Shown here: piece by piece, positions 34,561 to 42,607 of the stretch
Numbering within the stretch: position 1 is the stretch's first letter
Layout of the letters: each line of letters opens with the position of its first letter
NCBI GenBank assembly: GCA_963829355.1
Contig: CAWHHZ010000008.1
Span: 62,001 to 126,000 of the forward strand
DNA: 64,000 bases
Source of the DNA: CAWHHZ01 sp963829355
Lineage (GTDB): Bacteria; Acidobacteriota; Thermoanaerobaculia; Gp7-AA8; JAHWKK01
Reading direction: 5' to 3'
Notes under the pieces: generated by a model
Told to the model about the DNA's origin: nothing
The model's input: only the letters and a program-made list of their open reading frames with translations
Databases searched by the model: none
Program-made: the position numbers and the translations under genes

Positions 34561-34870
34561 GTTCAAGGGTTCAAGGAAGGGCCCTTCAAAGTTCAAAGTT
34601 TAAAGTTTAAAGAAAAAAGTGGCAGCACGATGGCCGCTCGGCGACGATTTCCAGGAAGCATTCCCCCTTTCGCTGAAACAGAATTGTCACTCCGAAGCGA
34701 AGCGAGGAATCTGGGTGGGGAGTGGCAGGACGCTTCCCCTCCAAGATTCCTCAGTCGCGATGAAGCCGCTCCTTCGGAATGACAGTACGTCTTCCCACTC
34801 CAGCGGCAACAATCCCCTCTCTTTCACTCTTCACTTTGAACTTTAAACTTTGAGCTCCCTTCCCTTCTCG
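34561..34870. repeat. Repeat-rich gap: AAGTTTA heptamers and a GAAGCG..GGAATC inverted repeat
   Basis: Heptamers GGTTCAA, CAAAGTT and AAGTTTA run over 34561-34612 and their complements over 34820-34855. Between them CACTCCGAAGCGAAGCGAGG (near 34689) and its imperfect complement (near 34751-34790, ending GGAATGACAG) enclose about 60 bp. The design (microsatellite, inverted repeat, complementary microsatellite) repeats that of 8966-9289. No gene is seen. Confidence 0.7.
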
Positions 34871-34902
34871 CAACCGGCCAGAGATTGTCCGATAATCAAA
34901 CG

Positions 34903-35988
34903 ATGTCCCGACGTCACCCCCAACTCGCTCCGATCGCGCTGGTCGCCTGCCTGCTGCTCACGTGCCTGGCGTGTTTCGAAGATCCGGTAGAGGAGGTCGT
35001 CGTGATCGAGCTCCATCCCGAGAATCACGCGACGATCACGGCGAGAATCGAGCTGCTTCCGATCTCGCCGGAGGAAAACATCGCAGCGTGGCGCAGAGTC
35101 GATCACTACCGGTCCACTCTGCTGGAGGGCTCGGATCCATGGACACGCCGTTTCGAAGGGCTCCAACCCCTGTCGGAGGCGTATCACTGGGAAAAGTCGA
35201 ACGGAGTGCTGCGAGCGGTCGAGCGCACGGCGTTGATCGATGCGCGGCAGTTGAGTCTCTTCTTTGCCGACAGCGGCGTGTCAGTATTTGTGACCGGCAC
35301 CGACGATTGGAGAGAACTTTCGATCTATCCCGGCGAAAGCACTCGCGCAACCCCCGAGCAGAAGAGTCTCCTGGCATCACGGACAGACCTCTGGACATCC
35401 GCTCTGGCGTCGTACTTCCGGGCTCTCGAGTCGGTGTACGCCTACATGAAAGAGCGTCCGGATCGAGAGGGAGCTCTTTTCACTCACGTCTTTCAGGAGT
35501 TCGTATCGGACGATGAGCTCGAGGCCGCGGCGGATCTCTCGGAAACGGAGATGGCTCTCGTCGACGATCTCAGAGCCGCGATGGAAGAGGCCTGGTCGGT
35601 GCTGGAGCTCCCCCCGGAGGAGGCGCACTCCCTCAACGAGATCAGCTATCTCGTCCATGATCCCTTTCCATCAGACGTCGAGATCATCCTCCCGATTGAG
35701 CCGTCGCAGGTGGAAGGTTTCGAGCAGGGCGACGGCCGCTACCTCATTCGCAGAACCGGGCTGAAGGAGGCGTTCGGAACACTCGAATCGACCTGGGCCA
35801 CGCCAGACGTGCTGACCATCTGGATCGATGCCGCCCTCGGGAGCACGAACGTCGAGATCGAATCGGTCATGTCCTCTCCTCGATCAATCGACGTTCCATC
35901 GGCCGGCGAGATCGAGACCGCACTCGAAGAGATGCTGAAGCCGCTTCCCGTGTACCGCCTCCGATGGCGCGAGCCGTCGACGCGCTGA
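34903..35988 (+). CDS. Lipoprotein of unknown function
   Basis: From ATG 34903 the 361-residue product has a lipoprotein signal (LVACLLLTCLAC). The mature part is acidic, without membrane helices, and contains a helical central region (residues ~180-250) and beta-rich ends (VVVIELHPENHATITARIEL). No family recognised. It stands alone, with a repeat-rich gap upstream and the ferritin-like gene about 100 bp downstream; co-transcription with that gene is possible but unsupported. Confidence 0.65.
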   Translation: MSRRHPQLAPIALVACLLLTCLACFEDPVEEVVVIELHPENHATITARIELLPISPEENIAAWRRVDHYRSTLLEGSDPWTRRFEGLQPLSEAYHWEKSNGVLRAVERTALIDARQLSLFFADSGVSVFVTGTDDWRELSIYPGESTRATPEQKSLLASRTDLWTSALASYFRALESVYAYMKERPDREGALFTHVFQEFVSDDELEAAADLSETEMALVDDLRAAMEEAWSVLELPPEEAHSLNEISYLVHDPFPSDVEIILPIEPSQVEGFEQGDGRYLIRRTGLKEAFGTLESTWATPDVLTIWIDAALGSTNVEIESVMSSPRSIDVPSAGEIETALEEMLKPLPVYRLRWREPSTR

Positions 35989-36091
35989 ACCGGGCCGAGT
36001 ACGACGCACGGAACGCTGACCCGTGACGGCAATCACGGTGCTCATCAATTCCCGGAGGGACCATTCAGACTGAACACTGGAGGATCCTTCC

Positions 36092-36382
36092 ATGGCTGAT
36101 GAACGTCACGAACCGGCACAGGAGTTATCCGAGAAGACCAGAGATCTGCACCGCGCGATCCGGTCGATCATCGAGGAGCTCGAGGCGGTAGACTGGTATA
36201 ACCAGAGGATCGACGCTTCCTCGGATGATGAGCTGAAGGCGATTCTCGTCCACAACCGGGACGAGGAAAAAGAGCACGCTGCCATGCTTCTCGAGTGGCT
36301 CCGCCGGCGCGACGGCAAACTCGACGAGGAACTGCGCGACTATCTCTTCACCGAGGGATCGATCGTCGATCTGGAGGGCTAG
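36092..36382 (+). CDS. Encapsulated-ferritin (EncFtn) family protein
   Basis: The 96-residue protein matches the two-helix EncFtn family, ferroxidases that assemble as decamers inside encapsulin shells. Conserved features are IIEELEAVDWYNQRIDA (iron-ligand Glu, about residues 25-42), the spacer DDELKAIL and NRDEEKEHAAMLLEWLRR with the second Glu and His ligands, then EELRDYLFTEGSI. GGAGGA precedes the ATG. The usual C-terminal shell-targeting peptide is absent (it ends IVDLEG) and no encapsulin gene adjoins: the next gene is convergent and overlaps the stop by 4 bp. It may act with a shell encoded elsewhere or without one. Confidence 0.9.
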   Translation: MADERHEPAQELSEKTRDLHRAIRSIIEELEAVDWYNQRIDASSDDELKAILVHNRDEEKEHAAMLLEWLRRRDGKLDEELRDYLFTEGSIVDLEG

Positions 36383-37566
36383 CCCTCCCTGAGCCCGGTG
36401 TCCCATTCAGTTGGGGCGGTGATGAAAGAACGGTCGAGGTCGCGGACCGAGGCACATCCGAGGAGCTTCATGGTACGCGTGATGTCGGTGCGCAGGATAT
36501 CGATCGCCCGTGTCACGCCCGCCACTCCCGCCGCACCGAGTCCGTAGGCGTATGCGCGCCCGATCAGGACGGCTTGCGCACCGAGGCAGAGCGCCTTCAC
36601 GACATCGCTGCCGCGCCGGATTCCGCCGTCGACGAGCACCTCGATCCTTCCATCCACGGCGGCAACGATCTCCGGCAGAATCCGCAGCGTTGGTGCAACC
36701 CCATCGAGTTGACGACCACCATGATTGGAGACGACGACGGCGGAGGCGCCGTGCTCGATCGCGCGCCGTGCGTCGTCAGCCGAGTGAGCTCCCTTCGCGA
36801 TGATCGGACCCTGCCAGGCCTCTCGAATCCACTCGAAGTCATCCCATGAGACCATCGCCGATTCGAGCGCGGCGGAGACGTCCGCATACGGCATCGGACC
36901 ATCCTCGAGCTCGATGTTGGGGAAGCTCATCAGACCGCCGTCCGCCAGAAACGAGGCGAGCCAGCGCGGACGTGCGAGGAACTGAGAAACGTGCGGGAGC
37001 ATCGTGAACGGCGCTCCCGACACGAGCTCTCTCACTCCGTTGCGGATGTCGCGCTCACGCATCCCCGCGACGGGAGTATCGATCGTGACGACGAGCGCCG
37101 TGCAGCCGCACGCTTTCGCGCGCTCGATCGCGGCGCAGGCGACATCACGACCGCCAATGATGTAGAGCTGATACCAGAGAGGTCCGCGAGTCGCCGCCTT
37201 CACGTCTCGCACAGCGCATCCGGAGAGCGTCGAGAGAGTGTAGATCGTGCCCGCCTCGCCTGCCACTCGTGCCGCGACCTCCTCACCTCGGGGATAGAAC
37301 ATCCTCGAACTGCCGACGGGCGCAAGGATGATGGGAATCTCGATATCGGTGCCGATCACGCTCGTACCGAGGTCGCAACTCTCCGTCGCGACGGCTGAGC
37401 GCGGGCGGAACATGACGTCATCGAAGACGCGGGAGTTCTCCCGCATCGTCCACTCTGCATCCGCGCCACCATCGATGTAATCAAACACTGCGCGAGGAAG
37501 ACGCTTCTTCGCAAGGCGTCTCAAATCCGCGATGTTGACTGCGTGGGTGCTGTCGATCCGGGCCAT
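36379..37566 (-). CDS. FMN-dependent alpha-hydroxy-acid dehydrogenase/oxidase
   Basis: The 395-residue protein belongs to the family of L-lactate dehydrogenase LldD, glycolate oxidase and mandelate dehydrogenase. Recognisable are RLPRAVFDYIDGGAD (start of the barrel), PIILAPVGSSRMFYP, LWYQLYI, VVTIDTPVAGMRERD, the active-site VVSNHGGRQLDG with catalytic His and Arg, and VLVDGGIRRGSDV with GRAYAYGL binding the FMN phosphate. It oxidises a 2-hydroxy acid to a 2-oxo acid; which one cannot be said. The ATG at 37566 is the family start (MARIDSTHAVNIADLR). Confidence 0.93.
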   Translation of the reverse strand: MARIDSTHAVNIADLRRLAKKRLPRAVFDYIDGGADAEWTMRENSRVFDDVMFRPRSAVATESCDLGTSVIGTDIEIPIILAPVGSSRMFYPRGEEVAARVAGEAGTIYTLSTLSGCAVRDVKAATRGPLWYQLYIIGGRDVACAAIERAKACGCTALVVTIDTPVAGMRERDIRNGVRELVSGAPFTMLPHVSQFLARPRWLASFLADGGLMSFPNIELEDGPMPYADVSAALESAMVSWDDFEWIREAWQGPIIAKGAHSADDARRAIEHGASAVVVSNHGGRQLDGVAPTLRILPEIVAAVDGRIEVLVDGGIRRGSDVVKALCLGAQAVLIGRAYAYGLGAAGVAGVTRAIDILRTDITRTMKLLGCASVRDLDRSFITAPTEWDTGLREG

Positions 37567-37742
37567 GTGCCGCGTGTTTTCCCTGAAGTGATTCTAACGG
37601 CATCGTGCCGATCTCGAGAATGTGACGTCGCAGCGGAGGCGACGGTACACCGAGCCCGGAGGTGAGCGTTCAATTGACGGCGTCCGGAAGGTCGGACGAT
37701 AATCGGCGATCCACAATATGTGCTCCAAACCAGGAGGTTTCG

Positions 37743-38660
37743 ATGAGATCCGTCCGTGTGTCGTGTCTGTCCCTGCTCATTGTTCTCATGGCTACCCTGG
37801 GCGTCGTGGGTGCTGACGCCGAAGAGTGTGGGTGGCTGCCGGTCGAACGGTTGAACGAAGCGTTCCCCGATCAGGCGCCATGGTCGACGATGGTCGGCGG
37901 CTCGATCGGCTCATGCAAGTTTCTCGGGAGCGGCTTGCCTCACCTCTTCTCCGCGACTCAGATCGTGAAGGCGACGCCGAAAGAAGCTGAGGAGTACGTC
38001 AGCGCTCTGCGTGAGGGCATGAAGGAGAATTACGAGGTGACCGCAGCGCCGGAGCTCGGTGAGCTCGCCTTCCGCTACCGACCGCGCCCGGAGGTCGATG
38101 ACAGCGGGCGTGCCGTCTTCTTCGTCGGACATCGAGACAGGGTCGTCGTGATGTCGTCGCTCAATTTCCAGAAGGCGATCACGGAGGAGCAGATGGTCGC
38201 GGCGCAGCCTCTCATTCACGCCGCACTCGCTCTGGCTGATGACGAGAAGGCGATCGAAGCCGCGACGAGTTGCCCCTGGTTCGACGAGACGGTTCTCGAT
38301 GAGCTGTTCGGCGGTGCTTCCTACAGTGAGAATGTCTTCGGCGAAACGAGTTGTATGGCGAACGTCGACACGCGCGTGCTCATGGTCAAGATCCTCGAGA
38401 CGGATAATCCCGCGGGGCTCATTGAATCGATGAGCAGCCTTGCAGGGGGTTCGTGCACGAGCGAGAGGTTGCCAGGCCTGGCCGGAGCGGCGGTGCTGGA
38501 GTATGCCTGCTCGAGCGGTAATCCACGAGCATCGGTGCGGCTGGCTGCCGGTGCCGCGATGATCGAATACACCTTCGCTCCCGGAGAGGAACCGACAGCT
38601 GAGGAGCGGGCTCTTCTGATCGAGCTGGCGCGGCATGCTCTGAAACGCGCCGGCGGCTGA
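37743..38660 (+). CDS. Secreted protein with an internal duplication
   Basis: ATG 37743 follows AGGAGG by 6 nt and opens a signal peptide (VSCLSLLIVLMATLGVVGADA). The 305-residue product contains two related halves: C-G-W-L...L-N-E-A-F...G-S-C-K-F from residue ~30 and C-P-W-F...L-D-E-L-F...T-S-C-M-A from residue ~178, each with paired cysteines that could form a disulfide. Each half has the pattern of a small alpha/beta domain. No named family is recognised. Confidence 0.7.
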   Translation: MRSVRVSCLSLLIVLMATLGVVGADAEECGWLPVERLNEAFPDQAPWSTMVGGSIGSCKFLGSGLPHLFSATQIVKATPKEAEEYVSALREGMKENYEVTAAPELGELAFRYRPRPEVDDSGRAVFFVGHRDRVVVMSSLNFQKAITEEQMVAAQPLIHAALALADDEKAIEAATSCPWFDETVLDELFGGASYSENVFGETSCMANVDTRVLMVKILETDNPAGLIESMSSLAGGSCTSERLPGLAGAAVLEYACSSGNPRASVRLAAGAAMIEYTFAPGEEPTAEERALLIELARHALKRAGG

Positions 38661-38812
38661 AGCTGCGGGAGCGGATACCGCAGCTTGCCAGAGATCATGC
38701 GCCAGTCACTGCCCGGTCGCACGAAGATCCTCTCATCTCCGGTGACGGATGAGGCGCCCGCGCACTCCGGCGAGAAACGTGAGGTAGTAGCCGAGAACGA
38801 TTCCACCGTGTT

Positions 38813-39105
38813 CAGCGACAATTAGACCTGCGGGCCAACGACAACTAGAACTGCGGGTCAACGACAATTAGATCTGCGGGGTCGGATCTCCACAGAACGA
38901 CGCCGGGGTGATCGCGTAGAGTCCCCTCTCCGAAGGGAGGGCGATGAAGTCACGCCGGCAAGTGGAGACACTGATGAAAGAGTTGAGTGAGGGAGCGACG
39001 CTGGAGAGAGCGGCGCTGCGAGCGGACATGAGCGAGAACACGGCTCGCCGCTACCGTAATGGAGCCCCACCGCAGGGATCGCGGCCGGTGGAACGGGCGG
39101 GTTAG
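38813..39105 (+). mobile_element. IS21-family remnant (left end)
   Basis: Three direct repeats of about 23 bp (CGACAATTAGACCTGCGGG and variants at 38817, 38839 and 38862) look like the multiple terminal repeats of IS21-type elements. They are followed 60-80 bp later by an ORF (38944-39105) reading METLMKELSEG-like sequence, then RADMSENTARRYRNGAPP: the N-terminal HTH of an IstA-type transposase. It diverges after about 45 residues and stops; the rest of istA, istB and the right end are missing. Confidence 0.7.
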
Positions 39106-39112
39106 GAGCCGG

Positions 39113-39346
39113 CTACTTAGTCGCGGATTTCTTTTCGGGAAGGGCCGAGATGACTGAGCGGAGGAACGTGTTTACCGACTCGGCCGAATCGAAGACTTCC
39201 GCCACGTCGGGATCCAAGACCACTGCGACGGAGCCCTTCTCGAACTCCGCAGCGAAGCGGTTCGGTTTCGACTTCGAGTAGTCAAAGTCGTACTCATCGC
39301 GTATCTCGTCGGATCGTTCAGCGTTCCTCGTATCTTCGTCGCTCAT
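39113..39346 (-). CDS. Type II antitoxin of a BrnT-type module
   Basis: The 77-residue acidic protein has the antitoxin pattern RDEYDFDYSKSKPNRFA followed by a ribbon-helix-helix-like end (VAVVLDPDVAEVFDSAESVN). It starts inside the 3' end of the toxin gene. Antitoxins of this kind bind and neutralise BrnT ribonucleases and repress the operon. Next to an IS21 fragment; no attC is visible at its 3' end. Confidence 0.75.
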   Translation of the reverse strand: MSDEDTRNAERSDEIRDEYDFDYSKSKPNRFAAEFEKGSVAVVLDPDVAEVFDSAESVNTFLRSVISALPEKKSATK

Positions 39347-39588
39347 GAGCAGTCACTTCTCTGGTTGAAAACAGCCGAATGCTGTTGGTTCTTTCCGTGA
39401 AGCATACCCGCAGGAGGCGTCCGCCTCGAATGACCGACGATGATCTCTCGCGACTCGCCCTCGGAATGATCGGGATCATGATGAATGCGGGCGAGAGAAT
39501 CGCCGAAAACAGTCAACGCCTCGGCGAAGGTTACTGAATGATCCCTGAGGTTCAGCGCCGCCTTTCCCGGATCCCACGTAAATTTCAC
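39318..39588 (-). CDS. BrnT-like ribonuclease toxin (frameshifted)
   Basis: The frame opens FTWDPGKAALNLRDHSVTFAEA, the BrnT start, and continues to EIIVGHSRR. As read it then runs into unrelated residues; removing one base near 39419-39423 continues RLLRVCFTERTNSIRLFSTR and REVTAHERRRYEER, the family's C-terminus with its Arg-rich active-site region, ending at 39318. The restored length is about 89 residues. Without the correction the toxin would lack half its active site. Lies in a likely integron cassette or next to one. Confidence 0.75.
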
Positions 39589-39618
39589 GCGGCGAGTCTA
39601 CCTCGGAGAAACTGGAGC

Positions 39619-39718
39619 CCCTGACGGTAGAGCTGAGCCGCCAGCGCACGCCTCAGCAATGGTGCAAGATTGAGCAGTGGCAGCGCGTGCGCTGGCCGGC
39701 TCGAGCGACTTGTTATGC
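39619..39718. other. attC recombination site 1
   Basis: A 100-bp imperfect palindrome ends in GTTATGC (39712-39718, matching GTTRRRY); the other end is a weaker CCCTGAC where RYYYAAC is expected. Stems AGCCGCCAGCGCACGC and GCGTGCGCTGGCCGGCT are complementary with offset bases. It is about 90% identical to 40209-40310. On the minus strand it directly follows the hicB stop, the usual place of an attC after its cassette gene. Confidence 0.8.
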
Positions 39719-39727
39719 GGCCGTAGT

Positions 39728-39943
39728 TCAGACCGCGATCCGCTCGACGGTAGACTGAGGCTCCGGAATTGGATCTCCGTCCTCGCGAAGGCCTTCGAGG
39801 TGAAATTCGATCGCCTCGCGGATCAACTGGAGAGTTTCTTCGCGGGTCTCACCGACCGCAACGCAGCCGGGAAGATCCGGTACGTAGGCGCCGAATCCTG
39901 TTTCGCTCGGCTCGACAATGACCACGTATTCCATTTCGATCAC
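39728..39943 (-). CDS. hicB: HicB-type antitoxin
   Basis: The 71-residue protein is a HicB antitoxin core: MEYVVIVEPSETGFGAYVPDLPGCVAVGETREE, with the partial RNase H-like fold and the signature PDLPGC. It lacks a C-terminal DNA-binding extension. The GTG start overlaps the hicA stop; an internal ATG (MEYVV) is the alternative. Together with hicA it forms the cargo of one gene cassette bounded by the two attC sites. Confidence 0.88.
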   Translation of the reverse strand: MIEMEYVVIVEPSETGFGAYVPDLPGCVAVGETREETLQLIREAIEFHLEGLREDGDPIPEPQSTVERIAV

Positions 39944-40166
39944 CTCTTCTTCAGCCCCGCCTGCTTCAAAATGCTGTTCAGCGTCCCTGGCGGAACATCG
40001 AGACTTTCTTTCCCTGCCACTGTAACCGTTCCCGGCTTGGTGGAATGCCTGAACTGACGATGGCTTCCTCTGGTTCTAGCCCGTACACGAACCAGCGCCG
40101 AGGCGGCGGAGAGTCGTGCGGTTCCAGGCGCGCGAAGGCCTCCGTCATGATTTCTCGAACCTTCAA
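39940..40166 (-). CDS. hicA: HicA-type mRNA interferase (frameshift suspected)
   Basis: The C-terminal half is a clear HicA: GSHRQFRHSTKPGTVTVAGK with the catalytic His in GSHRQF, then PPGTLNSILKQAGL. The likely N-terminus, KVREIMTEAFARLE from a TTG at 40164-40166, lies in another frame, so at least one indel separates them. HicA is a double-stranded-RNA-binding-fold ribonuclease that cuts mRNA. If the indel is real the toxin is dead and only HicB would be made. Confidence 0.7.
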
Positions 40167-40208
40167 CTCGAGGAAAGATACCAGCTTCGAGGCCAGCGTG
40201 CAGCAGGC

Positions 40209-40310
40209 GCATAACGGTCGTGGCTGAGCCGCCAGCGCACGCCCCAGCAATGGTTCAAGATTGAGCAGTGGTAGCGCGTGCGCTGGTCGGCTCGAGCCAC
40301 TTTGTTATGC
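40209..40310. other. attC recombination site 2
   Basis: This 102-bp palindrome begins with GCATAAC (40209-40215, RYYYAAC) and ends with GTTATGC (40304-40310, GTTRRRY), both perfect core sites. Inner arms GTGGCTGAGCCGCCAGCGCA and its complement near 40280-40300 pair with a few unpaired bases, as in integron attC sites. With site 1 it delimits a cassette of about 590 bp holding hicAB. Confidence 0.85.
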
Positions 40311-40376
40311 GTCGTTGTTCAGCGCCGGCTGAAACTCGACGACAGCATCATCTCAGATTCGACGGGGATGTTCCCA

Positions 40377-40724
40377 TTAGATGCAGGCTCGAACCGCCAC
40401 CGTTTGAGCGCCTTCATAGCCTTGGCTCATTCGTCGTCTTCTCTGTCCGACAGATCGTGTCGGTACAGACGACGACAAACCCGTCTCGCGGCCGCTGTGC
40501 TGTCGGCCGGACTGTGCACCGCAAGAGGGGCGGTTCAGGACGTGGCACACCATCGTAGTCTTCACGTCCTCGCGCGGGCCACTGGAACGGGATGACCTGT
40601 GAAAGAGCTCAAATATAGGTTTTCGGATGCCTTCGACCGCTAGGGAGAACTTCTGGTCCTTTCGCTGCAACGTCCTGGCCGTCTCCAGCATCTGGAAACG
40701 GCTGGGAGTGAAGATCGAAATCAC
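40377..40724 (-). CDS. Doubtful ORF in the next cassette position
   Basis: A 115-codon frame from a GTG start, of normal composition in its first 60 residues (FTPSRFQMLETARTLQRKDQ) and odd after that. If the cassette array runs leftward, a gene here would belong to attC site 2. No family is recognised and a frameshift may be present. Confidence 0.25.
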   Translation of the reverse strand: MISIFTPSRFQMLETARTLQRKDQKFSLAVEGIRKPIFELFHRSSRSSGPREDVKTTMVCHVLNRPSCGAQSGRQHSGRETGLSSSVPTRSVGQRRRRMSQGYEGAQTVAVRACI

Positions 40725-40763
40725 TGCGACCTCGGGGACCAGGTCCTACGGTATCTATGCCTC

Positions 40764-42243
40764 TCAATGTCGCGCAGGACGCTGCCTGGCACCTCGCTCG
40801 TCCAGGACGAGTGTCGGCGTACCGATCGGGAGGATCTGCAGCGACTTCAGAAATTCGATCACGTCGTCCTGCTGGCTCGGGTCGAGATCGACGAAAGCAT
40901 CTCTCGAGTCACGGGCATCTCCCCCGTGAAAGAGGATGGCATCAGTCAGCGTCGTCAGATCGCCTCGGTGTCCGTACGGGGCACTGCTGCCTGCGTCCCA
41001 CAGCTTTCGGGTCAAAAACTCCTCGAGTGGGACCCCGCCCTGCATCACCTGTTCGTTGCAGAAGTGAGTCAGCTCATCGTCACACAGATTGTGTCGCTTC
41101 AGGTCCGTATACGCACGCACACGCGCCTTTCCGTCCGGCATCCTCTCGAGTCGCGGCAACTCACCCTCGCTCGTCAGGTCGAACGCGATCAACGCGTCCA
41201 CGTCCTCGGGTCGCAGGTTTCCGGGAGGGTTGTACGGATTCGGTTCGCTGAACACTGGAGTGTCGAGCACCATCTCGGGGACGTGACAACTGCCGCACGA
41301 GATGCGCTCAAAGGTACTCTCGCCACGGATGATCGCCTCGGCTCGCAGCCGGTCATCCGGAATGAACTGCCCCGGTACGTTCATCGACGCCTGAAAGATC
41401 GTTGCGGCGGTGATGTCCCCCACCGTCAGCTCGTCGTAGACCCCATCCTGATCGAAGTCGTCCGTAGCGGTGCGCTGCGCCCCGAAGCGCTCCACCGCCT
41501 GCATACCGTGATGATGGTTGTACGCGTTATTGCTGAATTCTCGAATCGAAACGACCACACCCTTCTGGTGAAATGGTCGGACGATCAGGTCCGTGTTCAC
41601 ACCTTCCACGGCGGTCGTGTCGACAGTTCCGTCAGGATATGCCGTGATCGATCCGAACGACACGCCCTTCGGCATCAGTTCACTCGGTCACGGCTGTGCC
41701 GGTCTGTTTCGATTCCGCAAGCGCATTCTCACGGATCGCGATCATCTCGGTCGTCATCTCTCTCGCGAGCATCTCGATCGCGCCACTGCCCTGCATGCCG
41801 AGGGTGTTGCGCTCGTCGGAAAACTCCGGGCTCACCGACTCTGTGATGGGATCGAGGGTCTGCGCCAGAACGAACACGTTCGCCACGATGTCGCCAGCTC
41901 CGCCGGCCACTGGATCGTTGTGGCATCCGGCGCAGGAGTTGGCTTCGGGTGCCGATGTCCGAATGAAGGCAGGTGCACTGCCAGGCAGACGCGCCAGTCC
42001 ACCCCCCGTCGTTCCTGGCCGGCCCTGCCCATCGAACCGATTGAACTTGGCCACGAAGAGCGCCTTGCCAGCCTCCATCATCGAGCGGAGATTCAACGCT
42101 CCCGATTCGAGCTCACGCTGGTCCAGGTGCTCCTCAATCACTGGACCATCACCGATACTCGCCCCAAACAGCGACAGCCCCGTTCCGATGAAGGCGATCA
42201 ACACAAAACACACGACCAGCCTCTGCGTTCCCACAATACGCAC
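40764..42243 (-). CDS. Di-haem peroxidase-like oxidoreductase (frameshifted)
   Basis: Two frames make one protein of about 490 residues. The first (42243-41680) has a signal segment and haem site CAGCH (about residue 106, EANSCAGCHNDP). The second (to 40764) continues MPKGVSFGSITAYPDGTVD and has the second haem site CGSCH followed by VPEMVL, then YGHRGDLTTLTDAILFHGGDA, which matches the putative di-haem oxidoreductases related to MauG/CcpA. The join near 41680-41692 needs one base. It is exported, so it would work in the periplasm with peroxide or as an electron acceptor. Confidence 0.8.
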
Positions 42244-42372
42244 AATTCCCCCTCGATTGATGGATGATTTTCCGGACGACCGAGGCGGCAGTATAGCAGC
42301 AGCGATGACGGGCTCGACATGAGACCCAAACAGACGGACGCAGAATGAGAACCGAGGTGTCTCGTTGTCCTC

Positions 42373-42489
42373 TCAGATCAGCCAGAAGGAGACGGCGATC
42401 AATATCACTGCCGAGAGGCAGCCGATCGGAATGGGGATGCATCCGACACACCCGCGAACCTTCACTCGTTCCCCTTGATTCGGATTCAT
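42373..42489 (-). CDS. Tiny membrane protein with GC-P-I-P-I-G-C motif
   Basis: A 38-residue ORF at the end of a longer open frame: basic N-terminus, then CVGCIPIPIGCLSAVILIAV and a single membrane helix. The Cys-Gly/Pro-Ile-Pro pattern before one helix is a motif I have seen in short hypothetical proteins of several phyla. Small enough to escape gene callers. The rest of the gap 42244-42607 shows nothing else. Confidence 0.35.
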   Translation of the reverse strand: MNPNQGERVKVRGCVGCIPIPIGCLSAVILIAVSFWLI

Positions 42490-42607
42490 GCTTCGCTGCC
42501 ATTGCAACGAGAGGGCCTCCGCCGGTGACTGTTCCATCTTCTCGAATCTCGTGATCTCATGAACGCAACGACTGCAGCATCCATGGTCGCCAACCGGGGA
42601 GAAGCGC

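Noticed and set aside
39113..39588. BrnTA as a certain integron cassette
   Set aside because: No attC at its 3' end; only the position beside attC site 1 suggests it.
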